This document shows, one piece after another, positions 1 to 8,163 of a stretch of 64,000 nt of DNA (position 1 is the stretch's first letter; every line of letters begins with the position of its first letter). The DNA is from Gammaproteobacteria bacterium. GTDB lineage: Bacteria; Pseudomonadota; Gammaproteobacteria; Pseudomonadales; Pseudohongiellaceae. The position numbers and the translations under genes were made by a program. The notes beneath the pieces were generated by a model. The model made no database searches, was not told the DNA's origin, and worked only from the letters and a program-made list of their open reading frames with translations. The stretch is from contig JAUXNX010000013.1 of assembly GCA_030682575.1 (NCBI GenBank), positions 1 to 64,000 of the forward strand, in the 5' to 3' direction.

Positions 1-2
1 AC

Positions 3-104
3 TTGTTCCCGGTTTTTACGAACCTGGGCGTTAACAAGCTACTGCAAGGTGGCCTTCAGCGCTTACTGAAGGTGGGCCTCAATTTACCCGTTTGGAACGA
101 ATAA
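3..104 (+). CDS. 3' end of an unidentified CDS (partial)
   Basis: One frame is open from the window edge to a TAA at 102-104 and gives about 33 residues ending in PVWNE. The other two plus frames stop earlier (TAA at 32-34, TGA at 67-69). The fragment is too short to assign to a family and may be chance. Its end lies 72 bases before the next gene. Confidence 0.3.
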   Translation: MFPVFTNLGVNKLLQGGLQRLLKVGLNLPVWNE

Positions 105-176
105 TCAAAAGAGCTAATTAACTCTCCGAACAACAATACAATGGCGTTATGAGATCAAAGCAAGGAGAATTCTGCA

Positions 177-1136
177 TTGAAAAAACCTGAGACTCCGCAA
201 GATGAGAAGGCCCGGCTTGAAGCACTCCGGTCATTCAGCGTTCTGGATACCCCGCCGGAGGAACGATTCGATCGGCTAACTCGTATGGCAAAAAGGCTGT
301 TTGGCGTGCCTATTGCGCTAGTCAGTCTTGTCGATGAGAACCGTCAGTGGTTCAAATCCTGCTTTGGCCTCACTGTGAGCGAAACATCGCGCGATATTTC
401 ATTTTGTGGCCATGCGATTCTAGGTAACGATCTGTTCATTATTCCCGATACCATCGCGGATGAACGCTTTTTTGATAACCCCTTGGTTTTGAATGCCCCT
501 CATATTCGTTTTTATGCCGGATGCCCTCTCAGCGCCCCAAGCGGGCAAAAGTTAGGAACTCTGTGCATTATTGATCGTAAGCCAAGAAGTTTCGAGAAAG
601 ACGACCTCGAAGCATTGAAAGACCTTGCGTCAATGGTAGAACGCGAACTGGCGGCTGTTCAAATGGCGACGCTGGATGATCTTACCGCTATATCAAACCG
701 ACGCGGCTTTATAATGCTCGCCGAATATAGCCTGCATATCTGTACACGACAGAAATTACCAGCGTCGCTGGTATTTATGGATTTGGATAAGTTCAAGAAT
801 ATTAACGACACATTCGGGCATGCAGAAGGGGATCGGACTCTGACTATCTTTGCTGAACAAATGATTGCTTTTTGCCGGGATTCAGACGTCTGCGCGCGAC
901 TAGGGGGTGATGAGTTTGCTATGCTGCTCACCAATACCCCCAAGGAAGAAGCAGAAAATATTGTCGCAAGGCTTCATCAGTCAATTACAAAATACAATCT
1001 AGAAGCCAACCTCGGATACGACATACTATTCTCGCATGGCATTGTCGAGTTTGATCCTGAGAAACACCACACAATCAATGCCATGTTGGCGGATGGGGAC
1101 TCGCTAATGTATCTACTCAAAAGATCAAAAGGGTAA
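177..1136 (+). CDS. GAF-GGDEF diguanylate cyclase
   Basis: This 319-residue soluble protein probably makes c-di-GMP from two GTP. An N-terminal GAF-type sensor domain spans about residues 20-155. A GGDEF domain follows (about 160-315), with an intact GGDEF active site at 243-247 and MDLD metal-binding residues near 201-204. RDSD at 234-237, five residues before GGDEF, is a product-inhibition I-site. No membrane segment or signal peptide is seen, so it should act in the cytoplasm. The start is TTG, chosen because a strong AAGGAG at 162-167 lies nine bases upstream and no ATG fits as well. The input sensed by the GAF domain is unknown. The gene stands alone, away from the flagellar cluster. Confidence 0.88.
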   Translation: MKKPETPQDEKARLEALRSFSVLDTPPEERFDRLTRMAKRLFGVPIALVSLVDENRQWFKSCFGLTVSETSRDISFCGHAILGNDLFIIPDTIADERFFDNPLVLNAPHIRFYAGCPLSAPSGQKLGTLCIIDRKPRSFEKDDLEALKDLASMVERELAAVQMATLDDLTAISNRRGFIMLAEYSLHICTRQKLPASLVFMDLDKFKNINDTFGHAEGDRTLTIFAEQMIAFCRDSDVCARLGGDEFAMLLTNTPKEEAENIVARLHQSITKYNLEANLGYDILFSHGIVEFDPEKHHTINAMLADGDSLMYLLKRSKG

Positions 1137-1528
1137 CTTCATCAGCATTAGGGCTACAAACCATTTCTATGGCTCGCTCAACAAGATGCTCAAGCTGAAT
1201 CGCTAAGTCGGCGCTTAGATCAGTGTTGGACACATAAATGAGTTCATCACACTTTGGCAAGCCCGATTTATTAAACACCTGACAACTTCATGAAGCACTG
1301 CTCTTAAAACTTCGCTGGCGGCACGCTATTGTTGTTGCCATGCCTGCCCGGGTTGCAAAACAGCTCGATGCGATATCCTCCTGGATCTGCGCGAGCGCCT
1401 GGAGGTTTTGTCGAAAGTGGCGAGCTCCTGATCAGAAGGAGCTTTCGATTAAAATCAGAGCAAAAACCTTCGCTGGTTTTTGCTCAACGGGGTAAAGAAG
1501 ATTAACCTTGCTGCAAACACCAATGTAG
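1137..1528. other. Intergenic region without a recognisable gene
   Basis: No ORF with convincing content is seen in these 392 bases. It holds a short imperfect hairpin near 1424-1442 (GCTCC/GGAGC) and a perfect 11-bp hairpin at 1458-1485. A CTTCGCTGG word occurs twice, near 1309 and 1467. It may be decayed sequence. Confidence 0.4.
1458..1485. terminator. AT-rich perfect hairpin, possible terminator
   Basis: GAGCAAAAACC and GGTTTTTGCTC form an 11-bp perfect stem around a 6-base loop. It lies 322 bases after the GGDEF gene and 44 bases before the SDR gene. No T-run follows on either strand, so intrinsic termination is uncertain. Confidence 0.3.
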
Positions 1529-2245
1529 ATGCATTCAATGAAATCAGTACTGATAACAGGAGCATCAAGAGGACTGGGTCGAGCTCTATATGACCACTAC
1601 CTGGCTTCAGGTTGGATTGTTCTCCCACTAGTTCGTGATCCTGTCGTAGCCAGCGAAATGAAAAAGTGCGCCCCGGAAGGACAGTGCTATCCCATAGTCT
1701 CGGATGTTTGTAGCACAGAAGTTGAAGAGTCAGTCAATGAGACATTGACTCAGGTGGGAAAGCTGGACCTGCTTATCAATAATGCGGGCATACCAGGTCG
1801 ATCTTCCGGGCTCGAAAATACGTCCGCCGAAGAGGCAGAAGAGTTGTTCAATATTCATGTTGTCGGCGCTTTACGAGTGACACGAGCTGCGGCGCCATTT
1901 TTGCAGTGCGCTGCAGAGCCAACGATCATCAACATCTCGTCGCGTCTGGCGTCTCTAGCAAGATCAGCCGCAGGGGAATTCGCCGACCAAGGTTTCTCGT
2001 ATACATACCGTATCGCCAAAGCAGCGCAGAACATGTTGTCAGTATGTCTGGCAGAGGAATTTGGCCCTGAAGGAGTTGCAGTATTTGCCATGAACCCAGG
2101 ACAGTTCGTAAGTGAAAGTGCGGTCTCGGGTGCATCAATTTCCGCCGCAGAGGCAGCGGCTGCCATCGCAGACTGGGTGACCACCCATAGACAAGTTGAT
2201 CATGTGCAATTTTCTCAACCCAATGCAGGGATCATTCCGTGGTAA
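1529..2245 (+). CDS. Short-chain dehydrogenase/reductase (SDR)
   Basis: A 238-residue classical SDR oxidoreductase that should use NAD(P)H; the substrate is unknown. The cofactor motif TGASRGLG is at residues 10-17. A central NNAG, an NISS serine and a YRIAK (Tyr-x3-Lys) catalytic pair follow in the expected order. The first ATG is at 1529 and a second in-frame ATG is at 1538; neither has a clear ribosome binding site, so the start is open. The stop TAA at 2243-2245 overlaps the ATG of a 30-codon ORF, which itself overlaps the LysE start, so the three may be translated in series. Sequence alone does not narrow the function beyond the superfamily. Confidence 0.8.
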   Translation: MHSMKSVLITGASRGLGRALYDHYLASGWIVLPLVRDPVVASEMKKCAPEGQCYPIVSDVCSTEVEESVNETLTQVGKLDLLINNAGIPGRSSGLENTSAEEAEELFNIHVVGALRVTRAAAPFLQCAAEPTIINISSRLASLARSAAGEFADQGFSYTYRIAKAAQNMLSVCLAEEFGPEGVAVFAMNPGQFVSESAVSGASISAAEAAAAIADWVTTHRQVDHVQFSQPNAGIIPW

Positions 2246-2337
2246 TGACTACTGAAACAGGAGTGCTCGAGCAGTTCTTCGCCGCTATCAACATGGCGCA
2301 CCCGATTGTCGGCATTGAAGACCAGGAGGGAGCATGA
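2245..2337 (+). CDS. Small 30-residue ORF linking SDR and LysE genes
   Basis: An ATG overlaps the last base of the SDR stop (TAATG), and the TGA overlaps the LysE start (ATGA). The peptide begins MTTETGVLEQFFAAIN. That beginning loosely resembles the first helix of SnoaL/NTF2-like proteins, so this could be the stub of a lost gene or a leader for coupled translation. The strong AGGAGG that serves the LysE start lies inside its last codons. Translation is not proven. Confidence 0.35.
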   Translation: MTTETGVLEQFFAAINMAHPIVGIEDQEGA

Positions 2338-2963
2338 CAACTGATGTCTGGCTGCTGTATGTTGGCACTGTCCTGATATTCATGAGCACACCCGGTCCGA
2401 GTCAACTCCTGATGCTTTCTGTCAGTATGTCGAACGGGTTTCATCGATCACTGGCAACGGCTGCCGGTGATCTGTCCGCGAACACGATGCAGATTCTGCT
2501 CGCAGGGCTGGGGCTGGCCGCAGTGATCACAGCGTCGCGCTATGGCTTCACAATCATCAAATGGGCTGGAGTGTCATATCTGATCTGGATTGGCGTCCGA
2601 CAGATCATGGCTTCCTTCAATACTCGTGAGGTCTCTGCCACCGGCGTCGTCACGTCACTGCGACAATTGTGGCTGCGTGGGTTTGTGACCTCGGCAGCGA
2701 ATCCGAAGGCAGTGGTGTTTTTTGCCGCCTTGTTTCCGCAGTTTCTCAGCCCGCAGCACTCACTGCCTCCACAGATCGCCATTCTGGGGTTAACCTACAT
2801 CGTGATCGATGGCTGTTTCCTGGCGTGCTATGGCAAAGGGGCCAGTTGGCTGACACAGGTTCTGAAAAGTCATCACAAGGCCTGGGTGGATTGCGTGGCG
2901 GGGGCCGGTCTGATTGGCGCGGCGATTCTTCTCGGATTGAAAGGCAGGCAGTTACGGGATTGA
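2334..2963 (+). CDS. LysE/RhtB family amino-acid exporter
   Basis: A 209-residue inner-membrane protein of the LysE/RhtB exporter family. These proteins export amino acids or their analogues such as homoserine lactone. The family signature STPGPSQLLML is near residue 20, followed by GDLSAN. About six hydrophobic segments are seen, with the typical G-x-NPKA motif (TSAANPKAVVFF) in the middle. The ATG follows AGGAGGGAGC, an excellent ribosome binding site, and overlaps the stop of the 30-codon ORF. The substrate cannot be told from sequence. Confidence 0.88.
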   Translation: MTTDVWLLYVGTVLIFMSTPGPSQLLMLSVSMSNGFHRSLATAAGDLSANTMQILLAGLGLAAVITASRYGFTIIKWAGVSYLIWIGVRQIMASFNTREVSATGVVTSLRQLWLRGFVTSAANPKAVVFFAALFPQFLSPQHSLPPQIAILGLTYIVIDGCFLACYGKGASWLTQVLKSHHKAWVDCVAGAGLIGAAILLGLKGRQLRD

Positions 2964-3027
2964 GTCCCACAGTCGGTTACTCGGAGCACTGCATTGATCG
3001 TTATTGGTAATGACTGAGAGGAAAACC

Positions 3028-3435
3028 ATGACCAGAATCTTCCGCTTCACAAACACTTTAAAACACGACCCGGCCGTCGAGGCCTGGCTGCTCGACCACT
3101 CGGACCCCCTCGGTGCTCTCGCGCTACAGTGGTTCCAGGCAATGCGTGATTGCGGAGCTGATGTGCACGAACTCATGCATGACGGCTGTCCGACTGCGTG
3201 CGTGGATGATGCGGCATTCGCCTACGTGGGGGCATACAAGGACCACGTCAGTATCGGCTTCTTCAACGGTTCCGAACTTGCCGATCCCAACCACCTTCTG
3301 GAAGGGGCTGGCAAATTCATGCGTCATGTGAAGATCAGACCTGGCAGCAATGTCGATGCAGCGGTGCTATTGAAGTTGATCAACGCCTCGTACACCGGAA
3401 TGAAGAGACAGTGTTTGATGGTGCCTTCTGCATAG
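3028..3435 (+). CDS. DUF1801 domain protein
   Basis: A 135-residue small soluble protein carrying a DUF1801 (YdhG-like) fold. The recognisable stretch is VGAYKDHVSIGFFNG, followed by a Leu-x-Gly-x-Gly-Lys-x-Met-Arg-His segment. The biochemical role of the family is unknown. In-frame starts also exist at 3004 (TTG) and 3010 (ATG). I prefer 3028 because GAGAGGAAAA lies just upstream at the correct distance. It lies 64 bases after the LysE gene on the same strand and 38 bases before the DUF4256 gene, so the three may share a transcript. Confidence 0.75.
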   Translation: MTRIFRFTNTLKHDPAVEAWLLDHSDPLGALALQWFQAMRDCGADVHELMHDGCPTACVDDAAFAYVGAYKDHVSIGFFNGSELADPNHLLEGAGKFMRHVKIRPGSNVDAAVLLKLINASYTGMKRQCLMVPSA

Positions 3436-3473
3436 CACTCACGCCGCAGCATGATTTCCAATGGAGTGAAAAC

Positions 3474-4019
3474 ATGAACCCAACCCAGCAAGAAGATCTT
3501 TTGAGCACCTTGAAAGTCCGCTTCGAAAAATTCAAGCAGCGCCACAAGAACATCGACTGGCTCGATGTGCAGAAGCGCCTGGAAGGCGCTCCAAAGAAAC
3601 TTCAATCCCTGTACGAAATGGAAGCGACTGGCGGCGAGCCCGACGTAGTGGGCCGCGACAGCGCGACCGGCGAATACATTTTCTTTGATTGCGCTGCGGA
3701 AAGTCCCAGCGGTCGTCGCAGCGTTTGCTATGACCGCGAAGGGCTGGAGTCACGCAAGGAGCACAGGCCGGAGAACACTGCCGTGGATATGGCTACGGCC
3801 ATGGGCATTGAGCTTCTGACGGAAGAGGAGTATCGGCAGTTGCAGGAGCTCGGCAGCTTCGATCTGAAAACGTCGAGCTGGGTGAAGACTCCTGCCGCAA
3901 TTCGCAAACTCGGCGGTGCGCTTTTCTGTGATCGTCGCTACGATCATGTCTTTGTTTATCACAACGGTGCGCAGTCATATTATGGCGCCCGAGCATTCCG
4001 TGGTTCGTTGCGGGTGTAA
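3474..4019 (+). CDS. DUF4256 family protein
   Basis: A 181-residue protein matching DUF4256 over its whole length. The family's typical C-terminus is present: a CDRRYDHVFVYHNGAQSYYG stretch, then RGFRGSLRV-like residues (here RAFRGSLRV). The function is unknown. No signal peptide is seen, so it is probably cytoplasmic. An upstream in-frame start at 3411 would overlap the DUF1801 gene. The start at 3474 has GGAGTG eight to twelve bases before it and gives the length expected for the family. Confidence 0.78.
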   Translation: MNPTQQEDLLSTLKVRFEKFKQRHKNIDWLDVQKRLEGAPKKLQSLYEMEATGGEPDVVGRDSATGEYIFFDCAAESPSGRRSVCYDREGLESRKEHRPENTAVDMATAMGIELLTEEEYRQLQELGSFDLKTSSWVKTPAAIRKLGGALFCDRRYDHVFVYHNGAQSYYGARAFRGSLRV

Positions 4020-4290
4020 CGGAATCATCATTGGCCATGCAGGAGTGACTTGCCAGTCCATGATTAAAGTCCGACAGGTGGAACGCCTGACAGAGGAGGC
4101 TGGCAGCAAGCCGCAGGGCTGACGCCGCGGAGACGCACAGATGCGTAACGTTGGCGCTGTTGTCGCAAACCCGCCCAGCGCTTGCCATCCCCCGAATGGA
4201 TATGACATAAAGGCGGTCACTTCAACAGACTGATACACAACACACCAAGCACCCGAAGAAAACCACAAGAACAACACTGAAGGACAGCCC

Positions 4291-5850
4291 ATGACGTTTG
4301 CAGAACCCGCCGTTGCCGCCGTGCGCAAGATACTCTCTCCCATGCTCCGCAAGACATCACATCTGCCATTGAGTTCTATTTCCATCACATTGTTTTTGCT
4401 GATTTTTTCTGGCTCCTCGCAAGCCCAGATCAGCGACCAGATCCGTGCTGTCGAAAACTCCATCGTCAAGATCTACACCACCTCGGCCGCCCCCGACTAT
4501 TTCACTCCATGGCGCCTGCTGACCCCTTCCCAGAGCAGTGGCTCGGGCTCGGTGATCAGCGGTAACCGTATCCTGACCAATGCTCATGTCGTCGCCAATG
4601 CCAGCTATGTGCAGGTGCAGAAGCACAACGATCCGAACCGCTACACCGCCCGTGTGATGTTCGTGTCCCACTCCTCGGATCTGGCGCTGGTGACGGTGGA
4701 CGACCCTGCATTCTTTGCCGATCTCGAAGCGCTGGCGATTGGTGACCTGCCAAACCCACACCAGGAAGTGTTCGTATTCGGCTACCCGATTGGCGGTCGT
4801 ACGTTGAGTATCACCAAGGGCATCCTGTCCCGCGTGGAGCAGCAGATTTACGCCCACTCCGGCGACTTCCTGCTGGCCGGACAGATCGATGCTGCAATCA
4901 ATCCCGGCAACAGCGGCGGCCCGGTGATTGTGGACGAGCAGATTGTCGGGGTGGTAATGCAGGCCAATTCCGGTGGCAGGGCCGAAAACCTCGGGTACTT
5001 TGTACCGCCTGACATTATTCGCCATGTGCTGACTGATGCCGAGGATGGTGTTTATGACGGTTTCCCCGATCTGGGCTTTCGCACCCAGGATATGGAAAGC
5101 CCCGCTGCCAAGCGTGCTTATGGGCTGGCCGAAGATCAGAGTGGCGTGCTGGTGATCAAGGTGTTCGACGATTCACCTGCCTCGGGCATCCTGCAGGAGA
5201 ACGATGTGGTCCTGAAGATTGCCGGGTTCGACGTGGCGGGCGACAGCACCATCCGTGTCAATGATTCGCTGCAGACCAATTACAAGTACGCTATCGATCT
5301 GCGCCAGATCGGTGACGATATCGAGATCGAGTTTGCCCGCAACGGTGAGATTCTTACCCGCGATCTGATGGCCCAGAAACGCCAGGCCAGCTACAGCCTG
5401 GTGAAGCAGGAGGCTTTCGACGAAATCCCAGAATATTATGTTTACGGTGGTGTGTTGTTTGTACCGCTCAACATGAATCTCATCATGCGCTGGGGCCCGG
5501 ATTGGAACCGCACTGCGCCGGTCAATCTGCTGGCGGCACGCAGCGAGTGGAGTTCCCCCAACAAGCGCGAACTGGTGGTGGCTTTGCAGGTGCTGGCAGC
5601 GGATGTAAACCTTGGCTACCACGATCTGCGCAACTGGGTTGTCGACACCGTGAACGGAGTGCCGGTCCAGGATTTCAAACACTTCACCCGCATGCTGCGC
5701 GACAATGCAAAACCCCACGTTGTGTTTCGCAACAGTAATGGCTTCCAGGTCGTCGTCGACCACAACGAGGCTCTGGCAAGCGAAGCGTCCATCCTCGCCC
5801 AGTACCGTATCCCGAGCGCCTGGTCTGAGGGGTTGTTCGAGGGCTTGTAG
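4291..5850 (+). CDS. Secreted S1C (DegP/HtrA-like) serine protease with PDZ domain
   Basis: A 519-residue trypsin-like protease of the HtrA class, probably acting in the envelope on misfolded proteins. A hydrophobic segment at about residues 29-45 ending SQAQ looks like a signal peptide with a long N-region; a later start at 4342 is possible. The catalytic triad is visible: His99 (TNAHVV), Asp130 (SSDLALV) and Ser208 (NPGNSGGP). A PDZ domain follows at about 270-370. A further roughly 150-residue C-terminal region resembles the extra domain of plant Deg9-like and related bacterial proteases more than the second PDZ of E. coli DegP. AAGGA lies eight bases before the ATG. Confidence 0.88.
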   Translation: MTFAEPAVAAVRKILSPMLRKTSHLPLSSISITLFLLIFSGSSQAQISDQIRAVENSIVKIYTTSAAPDYFTPWRLLTPSQSSGSGSVISGNRILTNAHVVANASYVQVQKHNDPNRYTARVMFVSHSSDLALVTVDDPAFFADLEALAIGDLPNPHQEVFVFGYPIGGRTLSITKGILSRVEQQIYAHSGDFLLAGQIDAAINPGNSGGPVIVDEQIVGVVMQANSGGRAENLGYFVPPDIIRHVLTDAEDGVYDGFPDLGFRTQDMESPAAKRAYGLAEDQSGVLVIKVFDDSPASGILQENDVVLKIAGFDVAGDSTIRVNDSLQTNYKYAIDLRQIGDDIEIEFARNGEILTRDLMAQKRQASYSLVKQEAFDEIPEYYVYGGVLFVPLNMNLIMRWGPDWNRTAPVNLLAARSEWSSPNKRELVVALQVLAADVNLGYHDLRNWVVDTVNGVPVQDFKHFTRMLRDNAKPHVVFRNSNGFQVVVDHNEALASEASILAQYRIPSAWSEGLFEGL

Positions 5851-5973
5851 AGAGGTTTGGCGAGAGGTTTGTAAAACCTTTTGGCGCCAGGCCCATGCAG
5901 GCCTTATCATCTGCCCCCGATCTTCGGCACCCCTCAGGGCAACAGTGACTTCAACATCAGGAAGCAAGCAGCA

Positions 5974-6543
5974 ATGACCATCAAGTCAGACAAATGGATC
6001 AACCGCATGGCCGCCGAACACGGCATGATCGATCCCTTCGAACCCAAACAGGTCCGTTATGTCGACGGTAACAAAGTCATCTCTTACGGCACCTCCAGCT
6101 ACGGCTATGACGTGCGCTGTGCGCGTGAGTTCAAGATTTTCACCAACGTGCATACCAGCAACGTTGTCGACCCCAAGAATTTCGATGAGAGCAGCTTCGT
6201 CAGCATCGAAGAAGACTACTGCATCATTCCTCCCAACTCCTTCGCACTTGCGCGCACTGTCGAGTACTTCCGTATACCCAGTGATGTGCTGACTGTCTGC
6301 CTTGGCAAGTCCACCTATGCGCGCTGCGGCATCATCGTCAACGTGACGCCGCTGGAACCGGAGTGGGAAGGCCATGTGACTCTGGAGTTTTCCAACACCA
6401 CGCCGCTGCCCGCCAAGATCTACGCGAACGAGGGCGTGGCGCAGATGTTGTTCTATCAGTCCGATGAGCAGTGCGAGACGACCTACAAACAGCGCAATGG
6501 CAAGTACCAGGGCCAGACTGGCGTAACCCCTCCTAAGGCGTGA
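5974..6543 (+). CDS. dcd: dCTP deaminase
   Basis: Deaminates dCTP to dUTP, feeding dTMP synthesis; a cytoplasmic homotrimer in the family. The 189-residue product begins [17 protein letters not shown] and closely follows the Pseudomonas type throughout. The family core [24 protein letters not shown] and [10 protein letters not shown] is present, including the serine-x-x-arginine and the catalytic glutamate of the [12 protein letters not shown] block. The reading frame is open back to 5881, but the start at 5974 gives the correct family N-terminus. The gene sits just before the flagellar region without evident functional linkage. Confidence 0.96.
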   Translation: MTIKSDKWINRMAAEHGMIDPFEPKQVRYVDGNKVISYGTSSYGYDVRCAREFKIFTNVHTSNVVDPKNFDESSFVSIEEDYCIIPPNSFALARTVEYFRIPSDVLTVCLGKSTYARCGIIVNVTPLEPEWEGHVTLEFSNTTPLPAKIYANEGVAQMLFYQSDEQCETTYKQRNGKYQGQTGVTPPKA

Positions 6544-6655
6544 TTCTTCAGTGGTTTTGTTGCCGGTGACAGACGACAGGGTCCGGTTCTGTGGCGGGCC
6601 ACGCCTCCGGGCTGCCCTTGCTCCGCAAAAAGCCCTCGCAATCTTCTCCGAAAAG

Positions 6656-6669
6656 GTCAAAATCTTGAC
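6656..6669 (+). promoter_or_regulatory. FleQ/FlrA-type binding site (candidate)
   Basis: GTCA-N6-TGAC (GTCAAAATCTTGAC) matches the dyad half-sites and spacing described for Pseudomonas FleQ boxes, and is flanked by a further G/C pair. It lies about 52 bases upstream of the sigma-54 promoter of fleS. This is the place expected for the FleQ/FlrA enhancer-binding protein that opens the flagellar cascade. fleQ itself is not in the window. Confidence 0.55.
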
Positions 6670-6720
6670 CCACGTCACAGGCCGATTTTCAACTTCTTGA
6701 ATTTCAAGCATTAAATTTAC

Positions 6721-6736
6721 TGGCACAGAGATTGCT
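6721..6736 (+). promoter_or_regulatory. Sigma-54 (RpoN) promoter of fleSR
   Basis: TGGCAC-AGAGA-TTGCT is a full match to the -24/-12 consensus with the required GG-N10-GC spacing. Transcription should start near 6748, leaving about 45 bases before the fleS ATG at 6793. This argues against the in-frame start at 6757. Confidence 0.85.
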
Positions 6737-6792
6737 GTTCCGAGAACAAAGCGCCATTGCAAAACGGCGCGTTGACACTCAACGGAGCCAGC

Positions 6793-8163
6793 ATGTCGGC
6801 AACAGCCACCTCAGCCACCAACAGTCTCAGGAATACCGAGAGGAACAGCCGCGATGCCAGCGGCTCACCGGCTACCGCAGGCCTGTGGCCGGACACTGGT
6901 CAGGAGCTGAACAGTCCCGATGCCCTGCAACTTGCCTTCCGTGCCTTCAGCGAACTCTCCAGCGAACTCAGCACGGCCTATCAAGTGTTACAGGGCCGCG
7001 TTGAACAACTGACGCGGGAAGTGGAGCAGGCCAATCGTCAGCGTCTGGTCGAGATTGCCGAGAAAGAACGCATCGCCAACCGCCTTGAGAATCTGTTGCA
7101 ATTGCTTCCCGGTGGTGTGGTGGTGCTGAACAGTCAGGGCCAGGTGAGCGAGTGCAATTCCGCCGCGCAGGAGTTGCTGGGAGATTCGTTAACCGGCCAG
7201 TTCTGGCGCGATGTGATCCGTCAGCGCTTCGCTCCCCGCAGCGACGACGGCCACGAAATTTCACTGCGTTCCGGCAAGCGTGTCAGCCTTGCCACCCGCT
7301 CACTCAATGATGAATCCGGTCAGATCATCCTGCTCACTGACCAGACGGAAACCCGTCGCCTGCAACAGCATCTCAGCCGCCACCAGCGCCTCTCTGCAAT
7401 GGGCAAGATGGTGTCTTCGCTGGCTCATCAGATTCGTACACCGCTCTCTGCCGCGATGTTGTACGCTGGTCAGTTGGGCAATACGCAGTTGAGTCAGGAA
7501 CAGAGTGGCAAGTTCGTCGGCAAACTGGTGTCCCGTCTTCACAACATGGAGCGCCAGGTCAAGGACATGCTCATCTTTGCCAGGGGCGATGCGATACTTG
7601 ATGAGACCATCACCATGCCTGAACTTTTCGAAGAGCTGAAGATTGCAGCCGAAGTGTTGCTGCGCAGCAGTTTCAGTTGCGACTGGCATAACAGTGTTGG
7701 CGATGTGCATCTGCTCTGCAATCGCGAGTCCCTCATAGGCGCATTGCTCAATCTGATCGAAAACGCCCAGCAGGCTGCGGGACAAGGGAATGAAGGCAAG
7801 GGTGCCATGTTGCACATCCGCGCGGAACTGGTGGAGCACACAGACAGGGATGCCGCCAGCAAATTGCGACTGTATGTGCAGGACAACGGTCCTGGCATCA
7901 GCCATGAGCTGCTGGAGCAGATCACCGAGCCATTCTTCACGACGCGCCCTCAGGGCACTGGTCTGGGTCTCGCAGTAGCGCAGGTAGTCGCCAAGGCGCA
8001 CCGGGGTCGTTTCTTTATCGAATCGCATTGCGGCGCCGAGCAGACAGGCACGCGCGCGGGTTTCGTTTTACCTTTTCTGGCGCCCGAATCGCTCTCCGAA
8101 TCGAGAGAGCGTCACACAGAATTTCACGAACATGATGCAAGCGTACAAGAGGGTGGTCTATGA
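6793..8163 (+). CDS. fleS: Flagellar two-component sensor kinase FleS/FlrB
   Basis: A 456-residue soluble histidine kinase, the partner of FleR in class III flagellar gene activation. A coiled coil (about residues 60-100) leads into a PAS-like domain (about 100-185). HisKA follows with the phosphorylated His212 (SSLAHQIRTPLSA), then HATPase_c with N, G1 (DNGPGIS) and G2 (GTGLGLAV) boxes. No membrane segments are seen, as expected for FleS. Start 6793 has CGGAG upstream and suits the sigma-54 transcript. The stop overlaps the fleR start (ATGA). Unlike in Pseudomonas, fleQ does not precede it; dcd does. Confidence 0.93.
   Translation: MSATATSATNSLRNTERNSRDASGSPATAGLWPDTGQELNSPDALQLAFRAFSELSSELSTAYQVLQGRVEQLTREVEQANRQRLVEIAEKERIANRLENLLQLLPGGVVVLNSQGQVSECNSAAQELLGDSLTGQFWRDVIRQRFAPRSDDGHEISLRSGKRVSLATRSLNDESGQIILLTDQTETRRLQQHLSRHQRLSAMGKMVSSLAHQIRTPLSAAMLYAGQLGNTQLSQEQSGKFVGKLVSRLHNMERQVKDMLIFARGDAILDETITMPELFEELKIAAEVLLRSSFSCDWHNSVGDVHLLCNRESLIGALLNLIENAQQAAGQGNEGKGAMLHIRAELVEHTDRDAASKLRLYVQDNGPGISHELLEQITEPFFTTRPQGTGLGLAVAQVVAKAHRGRFFIESHCGAEQTGTRAGFVLPFLAPESLSESRERHTEFHEHDASVQEGGL

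Noticed and set aside
110-125. Near-palindrome AGAGCTAATTAACTCT before the first GGDEF gene
   Set aside because: One pair does not match and no promoter boxes could be placed around it.
1137-4290. Integron cassette array
   Set aside because: Several small same-strand genes suggested cassettes, but no attC-like sites with GTTRRRY/RYYYAAC boxes were seen between them.
6544-6620. Terminator after dcd (GTGGC-gg-GCCAC)
   Set aside because: Only a 5-bp stem with a 2-base loop and no T-run.
5986-6762. 258-residue minus-strand ORF across dcd
   Set aside because: It is antisense to dcd, whose family match is complete; the opposite frame has no recognisable domain.
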